Assembly: GCA_030747885.1 (NCBI GenBank)
Contig: JASLJW010000114.1
Coordinates: forward strand, 1-18,383
DNA: 18,383 nt
From: Candidatus Thalassarchaeaceae archaeon
GTDB lineage: Archaea; Thermoplasmatota; Poseidoniia; Poseidoniales; Thalassarchaeaceae
Reading direction: 5' to 3'
Within the stretch, counting starts at the first letter, position 1, and each line of letters opens with the position of its first letter. This document shows, piece by piece, positions 1 to 6,590 of the stretch. Made by a program: the position numbers and the translations under genes. The notes below the pieces were generated by a model. That model did not search any database and had not been told where the DNA came from. It was given only the letters and a program-made list of their open reading frames with translations.

Positions 1-473
1 CGGATGAATGGATTGAATAATTGATTTAATGTAATCTCGGCAGTATTTGGAATTTCTATATGGAACCTTGCTGGTACAAACTTACCTCCAGGAACAAATC
101 TTCTGATTAACGCATTACTATCTTCAATTAATTGCCCGTACTGATTCCCATTTGTATCTAATAATTTCCAAGTGTCTTTTACGAGCGATTTCCAACCCTT
201 TCTTTGAGCAGCGCCAAGAATTTGACCAGTTTCAGCATCTATGATATCGTAAGTTGCGGAGAAATCAATGACGTTTCTTGCTTTGATATGGAGAAGCGGG
301 GTTGTACACGTTTCATCAGTATAGAGTGTAATATCCTCCTTTAATTTGAATGCTTTTTGTTTACAATAGGCAACCACGTTTCCACCCATATCCTTGAACC
401 AAAATCTCCCCCCGAATATCTTCAAGAATTTTTCTTGAATCAAATATTGATTCATTTCAAACAAAGGGTGCAT
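1..473 (-). CDS. LURP-one/scramblase-like (tubby C-terminal fold) protein, C-terminus cut by window edge
   Basis: This reading frame is open from an ATG at 473 to the left edge, giving 157 residues with the C-terminus missing. The protein starts MHPLFEMNQYLIQEKF and then runs as short alternating beta-type segments: FWFKDMGGNVVAYCKQ (about 24-39), KLKEDITLYTDE (43-54), LLHIKARNVIDFSATYDI (60-77) and GAAQRKGWKSLVKDTWKLLD (87-106). This order of 'last strand, basic KR-x-W turn, D-T-W' resembles LURP-one-related and phospholipid-scramblase-like proteins of the tubby C-terminal superfamily, which are usually cytoplasmic or membrane-associated single-domain proteins of 160-220 residues. No signal peptide or membrane helix is seen. 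A second possible start is Met7 (455). The gene is divergent from the tRNA-Cys gene, with 106 bases between them. The fold assignment is recalled from family pattern only; biological role unknown. Confidence 0.62.
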   Translation of the reverse strand, partial: MHPLFEMNQYLIQEKFLKIFGGRFWFKDMGGNVVAYCKQKAFKLKEDITLYTDETCTTPLLHIKARNVIDFSATYDIIDAETGQILGAAQRKGWKSLVKDTWKLLDTNGNQYGQLIEDSNALIRRFVPGGKFVPARFHIEIPNTAEITLNQLFNPFI

Positions 474-546
474 ATTTTTTGGAAAAGACCCACAATTGAT
501 AGAGTTCTCCCCGTATTTTCCAAATCATCCCATACTTACTCGTCGT

Positions 547-555
547 TTTGATATA
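547..555 (+). promoter_or_regulatory. TATA box (box A) of tRNA-Cys
   Basis: TTTGATATA lies 25-33 bases upstream of the first tRNA base, the expected distance for an archaeal box A element, and matches the consensus YTTTATATA except for one base. The rest of the 106-base spacer (474-579) between the two divergent genes shows no other clear element; a promoter for the minus-strand gene must lie there but I cannot place it. Confidence 0.55.
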
Positions 556-579
556 GAACGGGACGCACGCTCGTTCGAC

Positions 580-656
580 GCACAGGTAGCAAAGCCCGGT
601 TACGCGATGGACTGCAAATCCATTTTACAGGGGTTCGAATCCCCTCCTGTGCTCCA
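580..656 (+). tRNA. tRNA-Cys (anticodon GCA), CCA encoded
   Basis: The acceptor arm pairs GCACAGG (580-586) with CCTGTGC (646-652), seven of seven. The anticodon arm is ATGGA-CTGCAAA-TCCAT, giving anticodon GCA for cysteine. The T arm is AGGGG-TTCGAAT-CCCCT (629-645). The discriminator is U at 653, as is usual for tRNA-Cys, followed by an encoded CCA (654-656). There is no intron. The next base, 657, is already the last base of the stop codon of the convergent minus-strand gene. The T-rich stretch TTATTCTTCTT just after CCA could serve as the terminator while lying inside that gene's 3' end. Confidence 0.96.
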
Positions 657-1034
657 TTATTCTTCTTCAAGCCGTTTCGTGAGATGCCTTTCTTCTAATC
701 TGGCCCATCCATCAGAAATCGAAGACACATCATCTTCACTTGCATTCATTGCATCTTCGATGATTTCTTCTTTGGTTCTATCATCAATGAAAATTGAAAC
801 CCATGTTTTCCGTTTTGAGGATCTCGCAATGAGTGCTTGAAGACTTAATATCATCGAAAACAATCCAAGGAATAGTATTCCCATACCGAGTTGCCAGTCG
901 AACATTTCACTGTATTGACATACATTATCAACATCACAATTAGGGAGATTTAGTAGCAAGTTTCCGCCCGCATAAGTTGCAATAATGGAAACGAGCCAAA
1001 GTAGCCGTTCTACAGTCATTGCCGGCGTTCCCAT
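657..1034 (-). CDS. small two-helix membrane protein, hypothetical
   Basis: About 125 residues. Two membrane helices are visible, near residues 10-28 (LLWLVSIIATYAGGNLLL) and 48-70 (MGILFLGLFSMILSLQALIA), separated by a short loop with two cysteines (NCDVDNVCQ) that could form a disulfide. A basic SSKRK stretch and an acidic, helical cytoplasmic tail (DDRTKEEIIEDAMNASEDD) follow. The frame extends to a TTG at 1067, but that start and its surroundings are poor, so I prefer the ATG at 1034; an ATG at 1019 (MTVERLLW) is equally possible. It is the last gene of the minus-strand block and ends directly against the tRNA-Cys gene. I do not recognise the family. Confidence 0.7.
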   Translation of the reverse strand: MGTPAMTVERLLWLVSIIATYAGGNLLLNLPNCDVDNVCQYSEMFDWQLGMGILFLGLFSMILSLQALIARSSKRKTWVSIFIDDRTKEEIIEDAMNASEDDVSSISDGWARLEERHLTKRLEEE

Positions 1035-1073
1035 GGTTTGAGATACCGATACCCTGCATGAAGGCAACGGATG

Positions 1074-1727
1074 TCAAAACGTTTCCCGCATTAACTTGTG
1101 AATTTTGTACGGAAGCAGAGCACGATTTACAGGCGTTACCTCAAGGATTCTCCCATCATCTCTTCGTCTAATGTCTTGAAGTAAAGGATGCCTTGATTTC
1201 TTGGCTAACGTCATTACAGTAGGCTTGTCGAGTTCTAATGCTGCACGAACAATCTTGACGAACTCTTCAGATTCAACGCTGAATTTCCCAATTTCATCAA
1301 TCACAATGACTTCGGCTTTATCCATTGCATGTTGTATTGCTGGAATTGCAACACTATTCATTGATTCAGTATCGATACCAAATCCAAACACTCGATTTCT
1401 TGAATCAATGTCTTTGTGTGCCATTACTGCTTCTTCTTGAGTAACTATGTCGATGCAACGGTACCCCTTTCGTTCTCCATCTTCGATTAGAGGTTCAGTT
1501 CGCATACCTGCGATGATCAGAACATCAACCATACTTTCCCCTCGTGCTCGAATCTCATTGGTACGCTCATTGACCAACATTTCAACGACTTTTTGCATCA
1601 CAGCGGACTTGCCGCTACGAGGAAGTCCGGTAATTCCTATTTTCGGATGAACACCCATTCTTAGTCTTCGCCTCCGAACGATACTTCGCGCGTAGCCGTC
1701 CCATGTGAGTTCACCTCTATGAACCAT
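1074..1727 (-). CDS. THEP1-type nucleoside-triphosphatase (DUF265 family)
   Basis: A P-loop NTPase of 217 residues. Walker A is GLPRSGKS (34-41) and Walker B is VIVIDE (140-145), with D144 and E145 as the likely Mg and catalytic acids. The C-terminal pattern KKSRHPLLQDIRRR ... EVTPVNRALLPYKI matches the end of THEP1/NTPCR proteins, where HP, RR and the EVT-x-NR-x-LP motif are typical. Family members hydrolyse NTPs to NDPs (EC 3.6.1.15) slowly; their cellular role is poorly known. The usual length is 170-190, so the first 23 residues (GELTWDGYARSIVRRRRLR, very basic) are an extension, or translation begins at Met24. It is separated by 70 bases from the TerB-like gene upstream, a spacer holding an A/T-rich AAAAAATATC (about 1766-1776) that could be an internal promoter. 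Confidence 0.85.
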   Translation of the reverse strand: MVHRGELTWDGYARSIVRRRRLRMGVHPKIGITGLPRSGKSAVMQKVVEMLVNERTNEIRARGESMVDVLIIAGMRTEPLIEDGERKGYRCIDIVTQEEAVMAHKDIDSRNRVFGFGIDTESMNSVAIPAIQHAMDKAEVIVIDEIGKFSVESEEFVKIVRAALELDKPTVMTLAKKSRHPLLQDIRRRDDGRILEVTPVNRALLPYKIHKLMRETF

Positions 1728-1797
1728 ACTCTCAATGAATCATGGTTAAGCATCAACATTTGACGATATTTTTTAGCCGAATAGAGATAAAATGAGG

Positions 1798-2262
1798 TTA
1801 TTCATTGTCACCAGTAACATCATTTTCATCGATTTCTTTGGATAAATTCAACCATTCCCTTGAATCTTGTAACCAAGACCAGCCACGGTCCACCCATTGA
1901 AAGAGCCGATTCACATCATCATCGTTCAAATCACAACGTTTTGCTAATTCAGTGAGAAATTGAATTTCTTCTTCTTGAAATTCTCCATCGCAAGCTCCCA
2001 CAATTGTTGCATCTCGTAGAGCTAATCGAATTGCGACTCCACTCATTTCTTTGATTATCTCATCTATTTTGAGATTTACTTTCAATTCTTGACGGAGCAA
2101 ATCTCTTTTTCCAGGGGGGATTAACGCCCTCCCCATCGCTGCCTCAATTGCTGCAGTTTCTTCTCTGACTAAGGTACCATCTACTCCAGCCATGGCTATT
2201 AGGATTCGAACATAACCTTCACGATCTCCTTCTTCTAGGAAATCTATGGCGTCTGGTAACAC
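1798..2262 (-). CDS. TerB-like helical protein, second of a tandem pair
   Basis: 154 residues, all helical in appearance. It carries two acidic turn motifs of TerB type: AGVDGTLVREE (about 25-35) and GACDGEFQEEE (about 88-98), each a 'D-G-x-h-x-x-E-E' turn after a small-residue helix. In TerB proteins these turns form a metal-binding acidic pocket. It aligns end to end with its upstream neighbour: both begin MLPD, carry ALRDA before the second turn, and have conserved W residues in the last helix. The start is a GTG, preceded at 5 bases by GAGGGA (2268-2273), which overlaps the TGA stop of the upstream gene, so the two are probably translationally coupled. TerB-like domains occur in tellurite-resistance and in many unrelated membrane and stress systems; the function here is unknown. 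Confidence 0.7.
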   Translation of the reverse strand: MLPDAIDFLEEGDREGYVRILIAMAGVDGTLVREETAAIEAAMGRALIPPGKRDLLRQELKVNLKIDEIIKEMSGVAIRLALRDATIVGACDGEFQEEEIQFLTELAKRCDLNDDDVNRLFQWVDRGWSWLQDSREWLNLSKEIDENDVTGDNE

Positions 2263-2271
2263 TTCGTTCCC

Positions 2272-2718
2272 TCACGAAGCATCGAGAATTTTCATTCCCC
2301 TAGCCATCCAATCATAACCTTCCATGACCCAATCTAGAAGATCATCCACAACTGATTCTTCCATTCCAAGTCCAGTAGCAATTTTCAACAATACCTCAAA
2401 TTCTTCTTCATCAACAGTTCCATCTGCTGCAGACATCATTATTGCATCACGTAGAGCAAGCTTTCCTGCCCTTTTATCGGAACCAGCTTTCAAATCTTCA
2501 AGGCACTCTTCTAAAGATGGCGGAGTATGCAGATAATCGCGAATGGCCGCTCTTTGATTTGGCGATAATAAGGCAGTTCCCATTCGTTGTTCAAACATAG
2601 CCATTTCATCTTCGGTAACCTCATTGTCAACCCTTGTAATGAACGCTAGAAGTTTAGCGTAAGCAAAACGTTCGCTCAGTTGGAGTGTGTGCAGCGTGTC
2701 GGGCAGCATGACTTCCAC
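2272..2718 (-). CDS. TerB-like helical protein, first of a tandem pair
   Basis: 148 residues, a paralogue of the next gene downstream. The two acidic turns are TRVDNEVTEDE (about 28-38) and SAADGTVDEEE (about 95-105), with ALRDA just before the second one, as in the partner. The first turn has N where most have G. The longest start is a GTG at 2718 with GAGAGG four bases upstream; an ATG at 2709 would place the N-terminus exactly level with the MLPD start of the partner. Nine bases separate the two genes. The pair is best read as a tandem duplication followed by strong divergence. TerB-like assignment rests on the double acidic-turn pattern and the alpha-helical length; exact family not established. 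Confidence 0.7.
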   Translation of the reverse strand: MEVMLPDTLHTLQLSERFAYAKLLAFITRVDNEVTEDEMAMFEQRMGTALLSPNQRAAIRDYLHTPPSLEECLEDLKAGSDKRAGKLALRDAIMMSAADGTVDEEEFEVLLKIATGLGMEESVVDDLLDWVMEGYDWMARGMKILDAS

Positions 2719-2756
2719 TTGTCCTGTCCTCTCATGAATCTAGCGTCGCTAAATGG

Positions 2757-3581
2757 TCAGTCATCGTTAGTCTCCACATCTGATGGCTTTCCGGTAAGTA
2801 CTCCCCTTAATCTTGCATTATCTGTTTGAATTGCTTCCATCCAATCGTATTTGACGTTCAAATCATCGGCTAAAACCCGTAGCGCATTGCTATCTTTTGG
2901 GAGACATTTACCCCCAAAACCTCGATTTAGTCCGAAGATTGGGTCTAGATGGGATGGGCCAATGGGTTGTGCCTGAGGGGCGGTAATGATGTCTCGGACT
3001 TTGTACCAATCTGCACCCATGCCTTGACATATGTCATACATCTGATTAGCAAAGATGACTTTAACTGCGTAGAAAGTATTCTTTGCGTATTTCACCATCT
3101 CAGCAACAGTTGGCTCGACATGAAATGTCTGATTAGACTTGATTACACCCGCTTCGCGGTGCTGTTGGAATACTCGTTCCGCCACTTCTGCATGATGTGT
3201 CCCACAGACGAGTATATCCTGATTTCCAAAGTCCTCGAGATGTCTACGTTCTACCAAAAATTCTGGTGAGTATGCGATTTTCAAGTGTGGATATTCTTCA
3301 TGGAAGCGTTGAGTAGTCCCTGGGACAACTGTACTTTTAATTACAGCAGTGAATCCTTCAGGGAGGTCATCAAGGATTGAGTTCACGATGGAGAGATCGC
3401 ATGAACCATCAACATCAGACATGGGGGTCGGGACTGCGATGTACGCCATATCTACATGGTCAGTTACATCCGAAAGGGTAGTTCCACGAACTGGGTCATG
3501 AATAAAGAGATCATGAACACCACCAAACCAGTGCTCAATTGCTCCCCCTACAATCCCTGCCCCGATAATTCCAACTTTCAT
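2757..3581 (-). CDS. short UDP-glucose/GDP-mannose dehydrogenase family protein
   Basis: 274 residues. The N-terminal Rossmann fold has GAGIVG at 7-12 for NAD binding. The central domain shows the conserved helix VKYAKNTFYAVKVIFANQMY, with the Lys and Asn that contact substrate, and the catalytic motif GFGGKCLPKDS, with the nucleophilic Cys at 226. These are the hallmarks of nucleotide-sugar dehydrogenases that oxidise the C6 hydroxyl of a UDP- or GDP-sugar to the acid with two NAD. Classical members are 390-450 residues; this one stops about 48 residues after the Cys, so the C-terminal UDP-binding Rossmann domain is absent. The frame ends cleanly and the acidic tail (SDVETNDD) looks like a natural end. 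It lies 14 bases downstream of a sugar nucleotidylyltransferase gene that could supply its substrate. Confidence 0.88.
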   Translation of the reverse strand: MKVGIIGAGIVGGAIEHWFGGVHDLFIHDPVRGTTLSDVTDHVDMAYIAVPTPMSDVDGSCDLSIVNSILDDLPEGFTAVIKSTVVPGTTQRFHEEYPHLKIAYSPEFLVERRHLEDFGNQDILVCGTHHAEVAERVFQQHREAGVIKSNQTFHVEPTVAEMVKYAKNTFYAVKVIFANQMYDICQGMGADWYKVRDIITAPQAQPIGPSHLDPIFGLNRGFGGKCLPKDSNALRVLADDLNVKYDWMEAIQTDNARLRGVLTGKPSDVETNDD

Positions 3582-3595
3582 ATTTTCAACTCAAT

Positions 3596-4393
3596 TTACT
3601 CTTGCTTTGAATATCCTTGTGGCATGGGGTCACCAGATCTTATGTTACAAGGTTCTGGAGATAGCCGCCCTTCTTTTGCTAACTTTGCAGCCTTAAGTAA
3701 TGCATCAGGGGTACCACAATCCAACCATTCTTCATCTTCTAGATCCTTGAGATATGCATCACCTAGTTCGATGTATTTTTTGTTCAAATCAGTAATTGAA
3801 AACCCTTCTTCTTCAGTAGCTAAATTATCATCGATTAAGTCCCAAAATCGTTCATCATAAAGATAAATTCCACCTATTGCAACATTGCTTGGGGGGTCAG
3901 TTGGTTTTTCAACAATATCTATGAGTTGGCCATTTTCGCCGAAAACCCCTACTCCGAATGAACGAGGATTATCAACAGATCTGCCAAGTAGTAAACAACC
4001 AGGGGGTTCTTTTGCCTCTTTCCACATTTTCACTTCCTCGATTAAGTCAGCTGTGGTAATATTGTCTGAGAAGTAGACCATCAAACGACTACCTTCTACA
4101 TGGGGTCGTGCCAAATTCAAAGCATATGCAACTCCTTGAGGTTCTTCTTCTATTACATAGTGAATATTTTCACCATCTAACCCTACGCCCACATGTTGCG
4201 CAATTTGACCAATGAATCGATTTCCAATTATTGTGATGTCTTTAATTCCAGTTCGTCGTATGAATGCAAGAGCAAAATCAATGACGGGTCTTCTGTGAAG
4301 GGGTAACATTGCTTTTTGCATGTATCTAGTGAATGGTAAGAGGCGAGACCCATGCCCTCCTGCCACTAGAACGGCCTTCATCGGCTTCTCCAT
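3596..4393 (-). CDS. sugar-1-phosphate nucleotidylyltransferase (RmlA/GalU-like)
   Basis: 265 residues of the NTP-transferase fold. Visible motifs are the nucleotide loop AGGHGSRLLPFT (11-22), K27 in KAMLPL, PQGVAYAL (85-92), YFSDN with the metal-binding D110, VEKP (161-164), and WLDCGTPDALL with the second metal acid D225. These positions fall almost exactly where they do in glucose-1-phosphate thymidylyltransferase RmlA (D110, E161-K162, D226), so the enzyme makes an NDP-sugar from a sugar-1-phosphate and dTTP or UTP. Family and length cannot decide the nucleotide. The next gene is a nucleotide-sugar dehydrogenase, which hints at a UDP-glucose to UDP-glucuronate type route for surface glycan or glycosylation. 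The start at 4393 has a strong GGGGGGAGAGG upstream; Met5 also has GGAG before it. Confidence 0.88.
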   Translation of the reverse strand: MEKPMKAVLVAGGHGSRLLPFTRYMQKAMLPLHRRPVIDFALAFIRRTGIKDITIIGNRFIGQIAQHVGVGLDGENIHYVIEEEPQGVAYALNLARPHVEGSRLMVYFSDNITTADLIEEVKMWKEAKEPPGCLLLGRSVDNPRSFGVGVFGENGQLIDIVEKPTDPPSNVAIGGIYLYDERFWDLIDDNLATEEEGFSITDLNKKYIELGDAYLKDLEDEEWLDCGTPDALLKAAKLAKEGRLSPEPCNIRSGDPMPQGYSKQE

Positions 4394-4415
4394 GCCTCTC
4401 CCCCCTCATCTTTGG

Positions 4416-5138
4416 TTAAGGACTTTCATCATTATTTTTTGAATCAGAAAGCATTGGTCCACCAAAATGCCCACTTCCGACCAAATCCCCCAGTCGTTCC
4501 ATCCCTGCTTCGATTAATTCTTGATCATTCTGTTCGGCATTTTCCCAGGATTCTTGCGCTGTTATTGCAGCATTTTCATCGGCTTCAACTTTGATTTTGA
4601 TACTTCGTTCTAATTCATCTTCTAATCCTTCATGTTCTTTTCTCATTTGCATTCCATCAATCAATGGCATACCTGAATCGAACGTATCAGCCCCTCCACC
4701 TATCGCAACTCCCTTTGGGTCCTTACCCCGAGTTGAGTATAGTGCCCCCCCAGACGAATCTATTTCTTTTGCCAGAGGATCAATGGATACATTCTCTATA
4801 ATTTGATCAATTACTGATGGAATAATCTTTTCTCGATCATCATCACCAATTCCTTCTCCATCCTCTGTTCTTCGTTGATAATCAGCGGCACCCCAAGCGA
4901 CAATCAACAATATTGGAAACATTAGGGCGAATAAGATTGTACTAGGCATCCCAATTTGATCGATTAATGGTTGAATTTCAATTAAAACATAGATGGCCCA
5001 CAGCCCTACTAGCCATGTTATAATTAGAGAAAAAACTCTGAAAATAGCGTTTCTAAACTCGTTTTCTACACGGTCTTTCACAACAGATGAATCTTTCAAT
5101 TCCGGCGAGAGAGCGCCTCTCCTATCACCTGACTGCAT
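4416..5138 (-). CDS. two-helix membrane protein with long acidic cytoplasmic tail, hypothetical
   Basis: 240 residues. Two hydrophobic helices lie at about 32-54 (AIFRVFSLIITWLVGLWAIYVL) and 64-84 (MPSTILFALMFPILLIVAWG). A long polar C-terminal half follows, containing a Gly-rich stretch (GVAIGGGADTFDSG, about 143-156) and a charged helical segment (about 164-205, EGLEDELERSIKIKVEADEN). There is no recognisable catalytic motif. The start ATG is nine bases after the stop of the previous coiled-coil membrane gene, with no clear Shine-Dalgarno sequence, and the stop is 22 bases before the nucleotidylyltransferase start. The shared architecture (two N-terminal helices, then coiled coil) suggests that it and the upstream gene act together at the membrane. 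Family not recognised. Confidence 0.78.
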   Translation of the reverse strand: MQSGDRRGALSPELKDSSVVKDRVENEFRNAIFRVFSLIITWLVGLWAIYVLIEIQPLIDQIGMPSTILFALMFPILLIVAWGAADYQRRTEDGEGIGDDDREKIIPSVIDQIIENVSIDPLAKEIDSSGGALYSTRGKDPKGVAIGGGADTFDSGMPLIDGMQMRKEHEGLEDELERSIKIKVEADENAAITAQESWENAEQNDQELIEAGMERLGDLVGSGHFGGPMLSDSKNNDESP

Positions 5139-5147
5139 GTAGAGAAT

Positions 5148-5894
5148 TTATTGCATGTCTTCTTCAAGTGCTCGGACCCATGTGTCAGCGACATTTTTTG
5201 GTAGGTTTGGCAATGTGATCAATCCATCTTTATTGGAGTCTGAAACCATCACTGAATCAGCAACCGATATAGTTTGATGCCTAGGCAACCTAGCCAAATC
5301 TGATAATAAATCCGTCAACATTCCTTGAACAGAACGATTGTTTTCCATTGCCTCTCGATTGACCCTTTGCACATCTTCCATCACCCTTGCTCGCGTATTT
5401 TCTGTTCGGCGCGCCTGTCCTTCCAACAACAAATCAATCATTCCCATCATCTGATTCCATCGTTCGTTCTCGTAGTTTTGTGATTCTCTAATACCATCTA
5501 ACATCTGATTTTGATTATCGAGAGCAATCATCGTTTCTTTCATAGCACCAGCTTGAATCGCTAAAGCCCTTCTTTGTTCATCGAGTAATTTTCTTGCTTC
5601 AGGTGCACCTATCGCATCCCTTCGTTCTAATTCATTTTCCATTCCTTTTGCAAAATGATCTAGATGATTAAACCGTTTGCGAATATCTCGGAGTTCATTA
5701 GATAATTTACTCAAAGTTTTAGATTGATCCATACTCAATTTCTTGTAACGTCGATGATTAGAGGCGTTGTATGGGGCATCCACTAGGATCATTACAATAA
5801 TTCCAGTAGTAATTGTTGGAACAGGTGCAGGCCATAGAAACCAGAGGTAGTAAGATGAGGCCAAACCGAGAATAATAGCAATAGTTCGGGCCAT
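5148..5894 (-). CDS. membrane-anchored coiled-coil protein, hypothetical
   Basis: 248 residues. Two N-terminal hydrophobic helices at about 4-21 (TIAIILGLASSYYLWFLW) and 26-40 (PTITTGIIVMILVDA) form a hairpin. A long, mostly helical region from about 50 to 205 follows, rich in E, R, Q and M, which looks like coiled coil (KLSNELRDIRKRFNHLDHF, MENELERRDAIGAPEARK and similar). A short C-terminal globular part contains DSNKDGLITLPNL, which resembles a single EF-hand-like or dockerin-like Asp loop (DSNKDGLITL), though this may be chance. It starts 60 bases after the upstream gene, behind a GC-rich hairpin and an A/T-rich patch, so it may have its own promoter. No family recognised. Confidence 0.76.
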   Translation of the reverse strand: MARTIAIILGLASSYYLWFLWPAPVPTITTGIIVMILVDAPYNASNHRRYKKLSMDQSKTLSKLSNELRDIRKRFNHLDHFAKGMENELERRDAIGAPEARKLLDEQRRALAIQAGAMKETMIALDNQNQMLDGIRESQNYENERWNQMMGMIDLLLEGQARRTENTRARVMEDVQRVNREAMENNRSVQGMLTDLLSDLARLPRHQTISVADSVMVSDSNKDGLITLPNLPKNVADTWVRALEEDMQ

Positions 5895-5933
5895 CTTACT
5901 ATCATATTGGTTCCCGGACTATATGATGTATAG

Positions 5934-5955
5934 ATGGGGGAACCCCGGGCCCCAT
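5934..5955 (-). other. GC-rich hairpin after the 5955-6560 gene
   Basis: ATGGGG (5934-5939) and CCCCAT (5950-5955) are perfect six-base inverted arms around a GC-only core with a CCCGGG palindrome. On the minus strand the hairpin begins at the stop codon of the upstream gene. It stands out against the AT-rich spacer. No T-run follows it on the minus strand, so a terminator, RNA-processing or stabilising hairpin is possible but unproved. Confidence 0.35.
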
Positions 5956-6560
5956 TAATCAGCGAAACCGAACAACCCATCGCCGAGATGTACAATTTGA
6001 TTTGAAGCCACTAGATGATCAATTGCTTCTTGTACTTCTCTAGCGTCAAAACCGATTACTGAACATATTCCATGCATCTCATCTTCATGTAAGACAGCAT
6101 CTTGTGATTCTTCCATTTCTTGAAGGATATGTTCACAACAAATTCGCAAAATAGGATCATCATCCACAGAATCAATGTCTTCTGGAGGAATAATTTCGTT
6201 TGATGAAATGTCCACTACTTCTTTTTCTTCTTTCATTTGGGATTGGGCATATGCATCAAACAAATTCCGTTGATGAGGATCATTAACACGTTTCGGTTCA
6301 GTCAATTGCCGTTCTACTCGTTCAATTAACCGCTCAATTCGGTGCTGACGATGTTCAAGCTTAATTTGTTCATCATTGAGTTTTGATACAAGTAGTTCCA
6401 TTTCATCATTGGCTCGTTCCACTAGCCAATCGTGAAGATTCCATGATGGATCGATTCTAAGCATATTTTCCCATAACTCACGTAACTCTATTGGCAACGA
6501 ATCAGGATCGATCCTCATTTTCGAGGAATCCTCGGAAGACCCAAGTTCATCCATATTCAC
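5955..6560 (-). CDS. coiled-coil protein with possible C-terminal winged-helix domain
   Basis: 201 residues, soluble. An N-terminal helical part (about 20-60, ELRELWENMLRIDPSWNLHDWL) leads into a charged coiled coil (about 55-90, LNDEQIKLEHRQHRIERLIERVERQL). An acidic linker (DISSNEIIPPEDIDSVDDD) follows. The last 55 residues (HEDEMHGICSVIGFDAREVQEAIDHLVASNQIVHLGDGLFGF) have the helix-turn-helix-plus-wing spacing seen in winged-helix domains such as those of MarR- or DUF-type archaeal regulators, with a GDGLF wing. This is a fold guess, not a family match. The start is a GTG at 6560 with GGGGGTGAT (6568-6576) seven bases upstream; an ATG two codons later is the alternative. It is the first gene of the minus-strand block and could be its regulator. 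Confidence 0.7.
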   Translation of the reverse strand: MNMDELGSSEDSSKMRIDPDSLPIELRELWENMLRIDPSWNLHDWLVERANDEMELLVSKLNDEQIKLEHRQHRIERLIERVERQLTEPKRVNDPHQRNLFDAYAQSQMKEEKEVVDISSNEIIPPEDIDSVDDDPILRICCEHILQEMEESQDAVLHEDEMHGICSVIGFDAREVQEAIDHLVASNQIVHLGDGLFGFAD

Positions 6561-6567
6561 TTAACTC

Positions 6568-6576
6568 ATCACCCCC
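6568..6576 (-). promoter_or_regulatory. Shine-Dalgarno site deciding the GTG start at 6560
   Basis: GGGGGTGAT on the minus strand can pair with the conserved 3' end of archaeal 16S rRNA (ATCACCTCC). It lies seven bases before GTG (6558-6560) but 13 before the in-frame ATG (6552-6554), which favours the GTG. Confidence 0.5.
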
Positions 6577-6590
6577 GTCTATGAACGATT

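Noticed and set aside
496..840. Plus-strand open frame of 114 codons
   Set aside because: It runs through the tRNA-Cys gene and the antisense strand of the small membrane protein; its composition is that of a shadow frame.
1201..1650. Two plus-strand frames of 67-79 codons
   Set aside because: Antisense to the THEP1 gene, which has clear Walker motifs; the plus frames are Ser/Thr/Ile-rich shadows.
2949..3269. Plus-strand frame of 106 codons opposite the dehydrogenase
   Set aside because: Lies wholly over the conserved catalytic region of the minus-strand enzyme and has no family features.
3456..3860. Plus-strand frame of 134 codons
   Set aside because: Covers parts of two confident minus-strand genes and the short gap between them; no Shine-Dalgarno site or recognisable motif.
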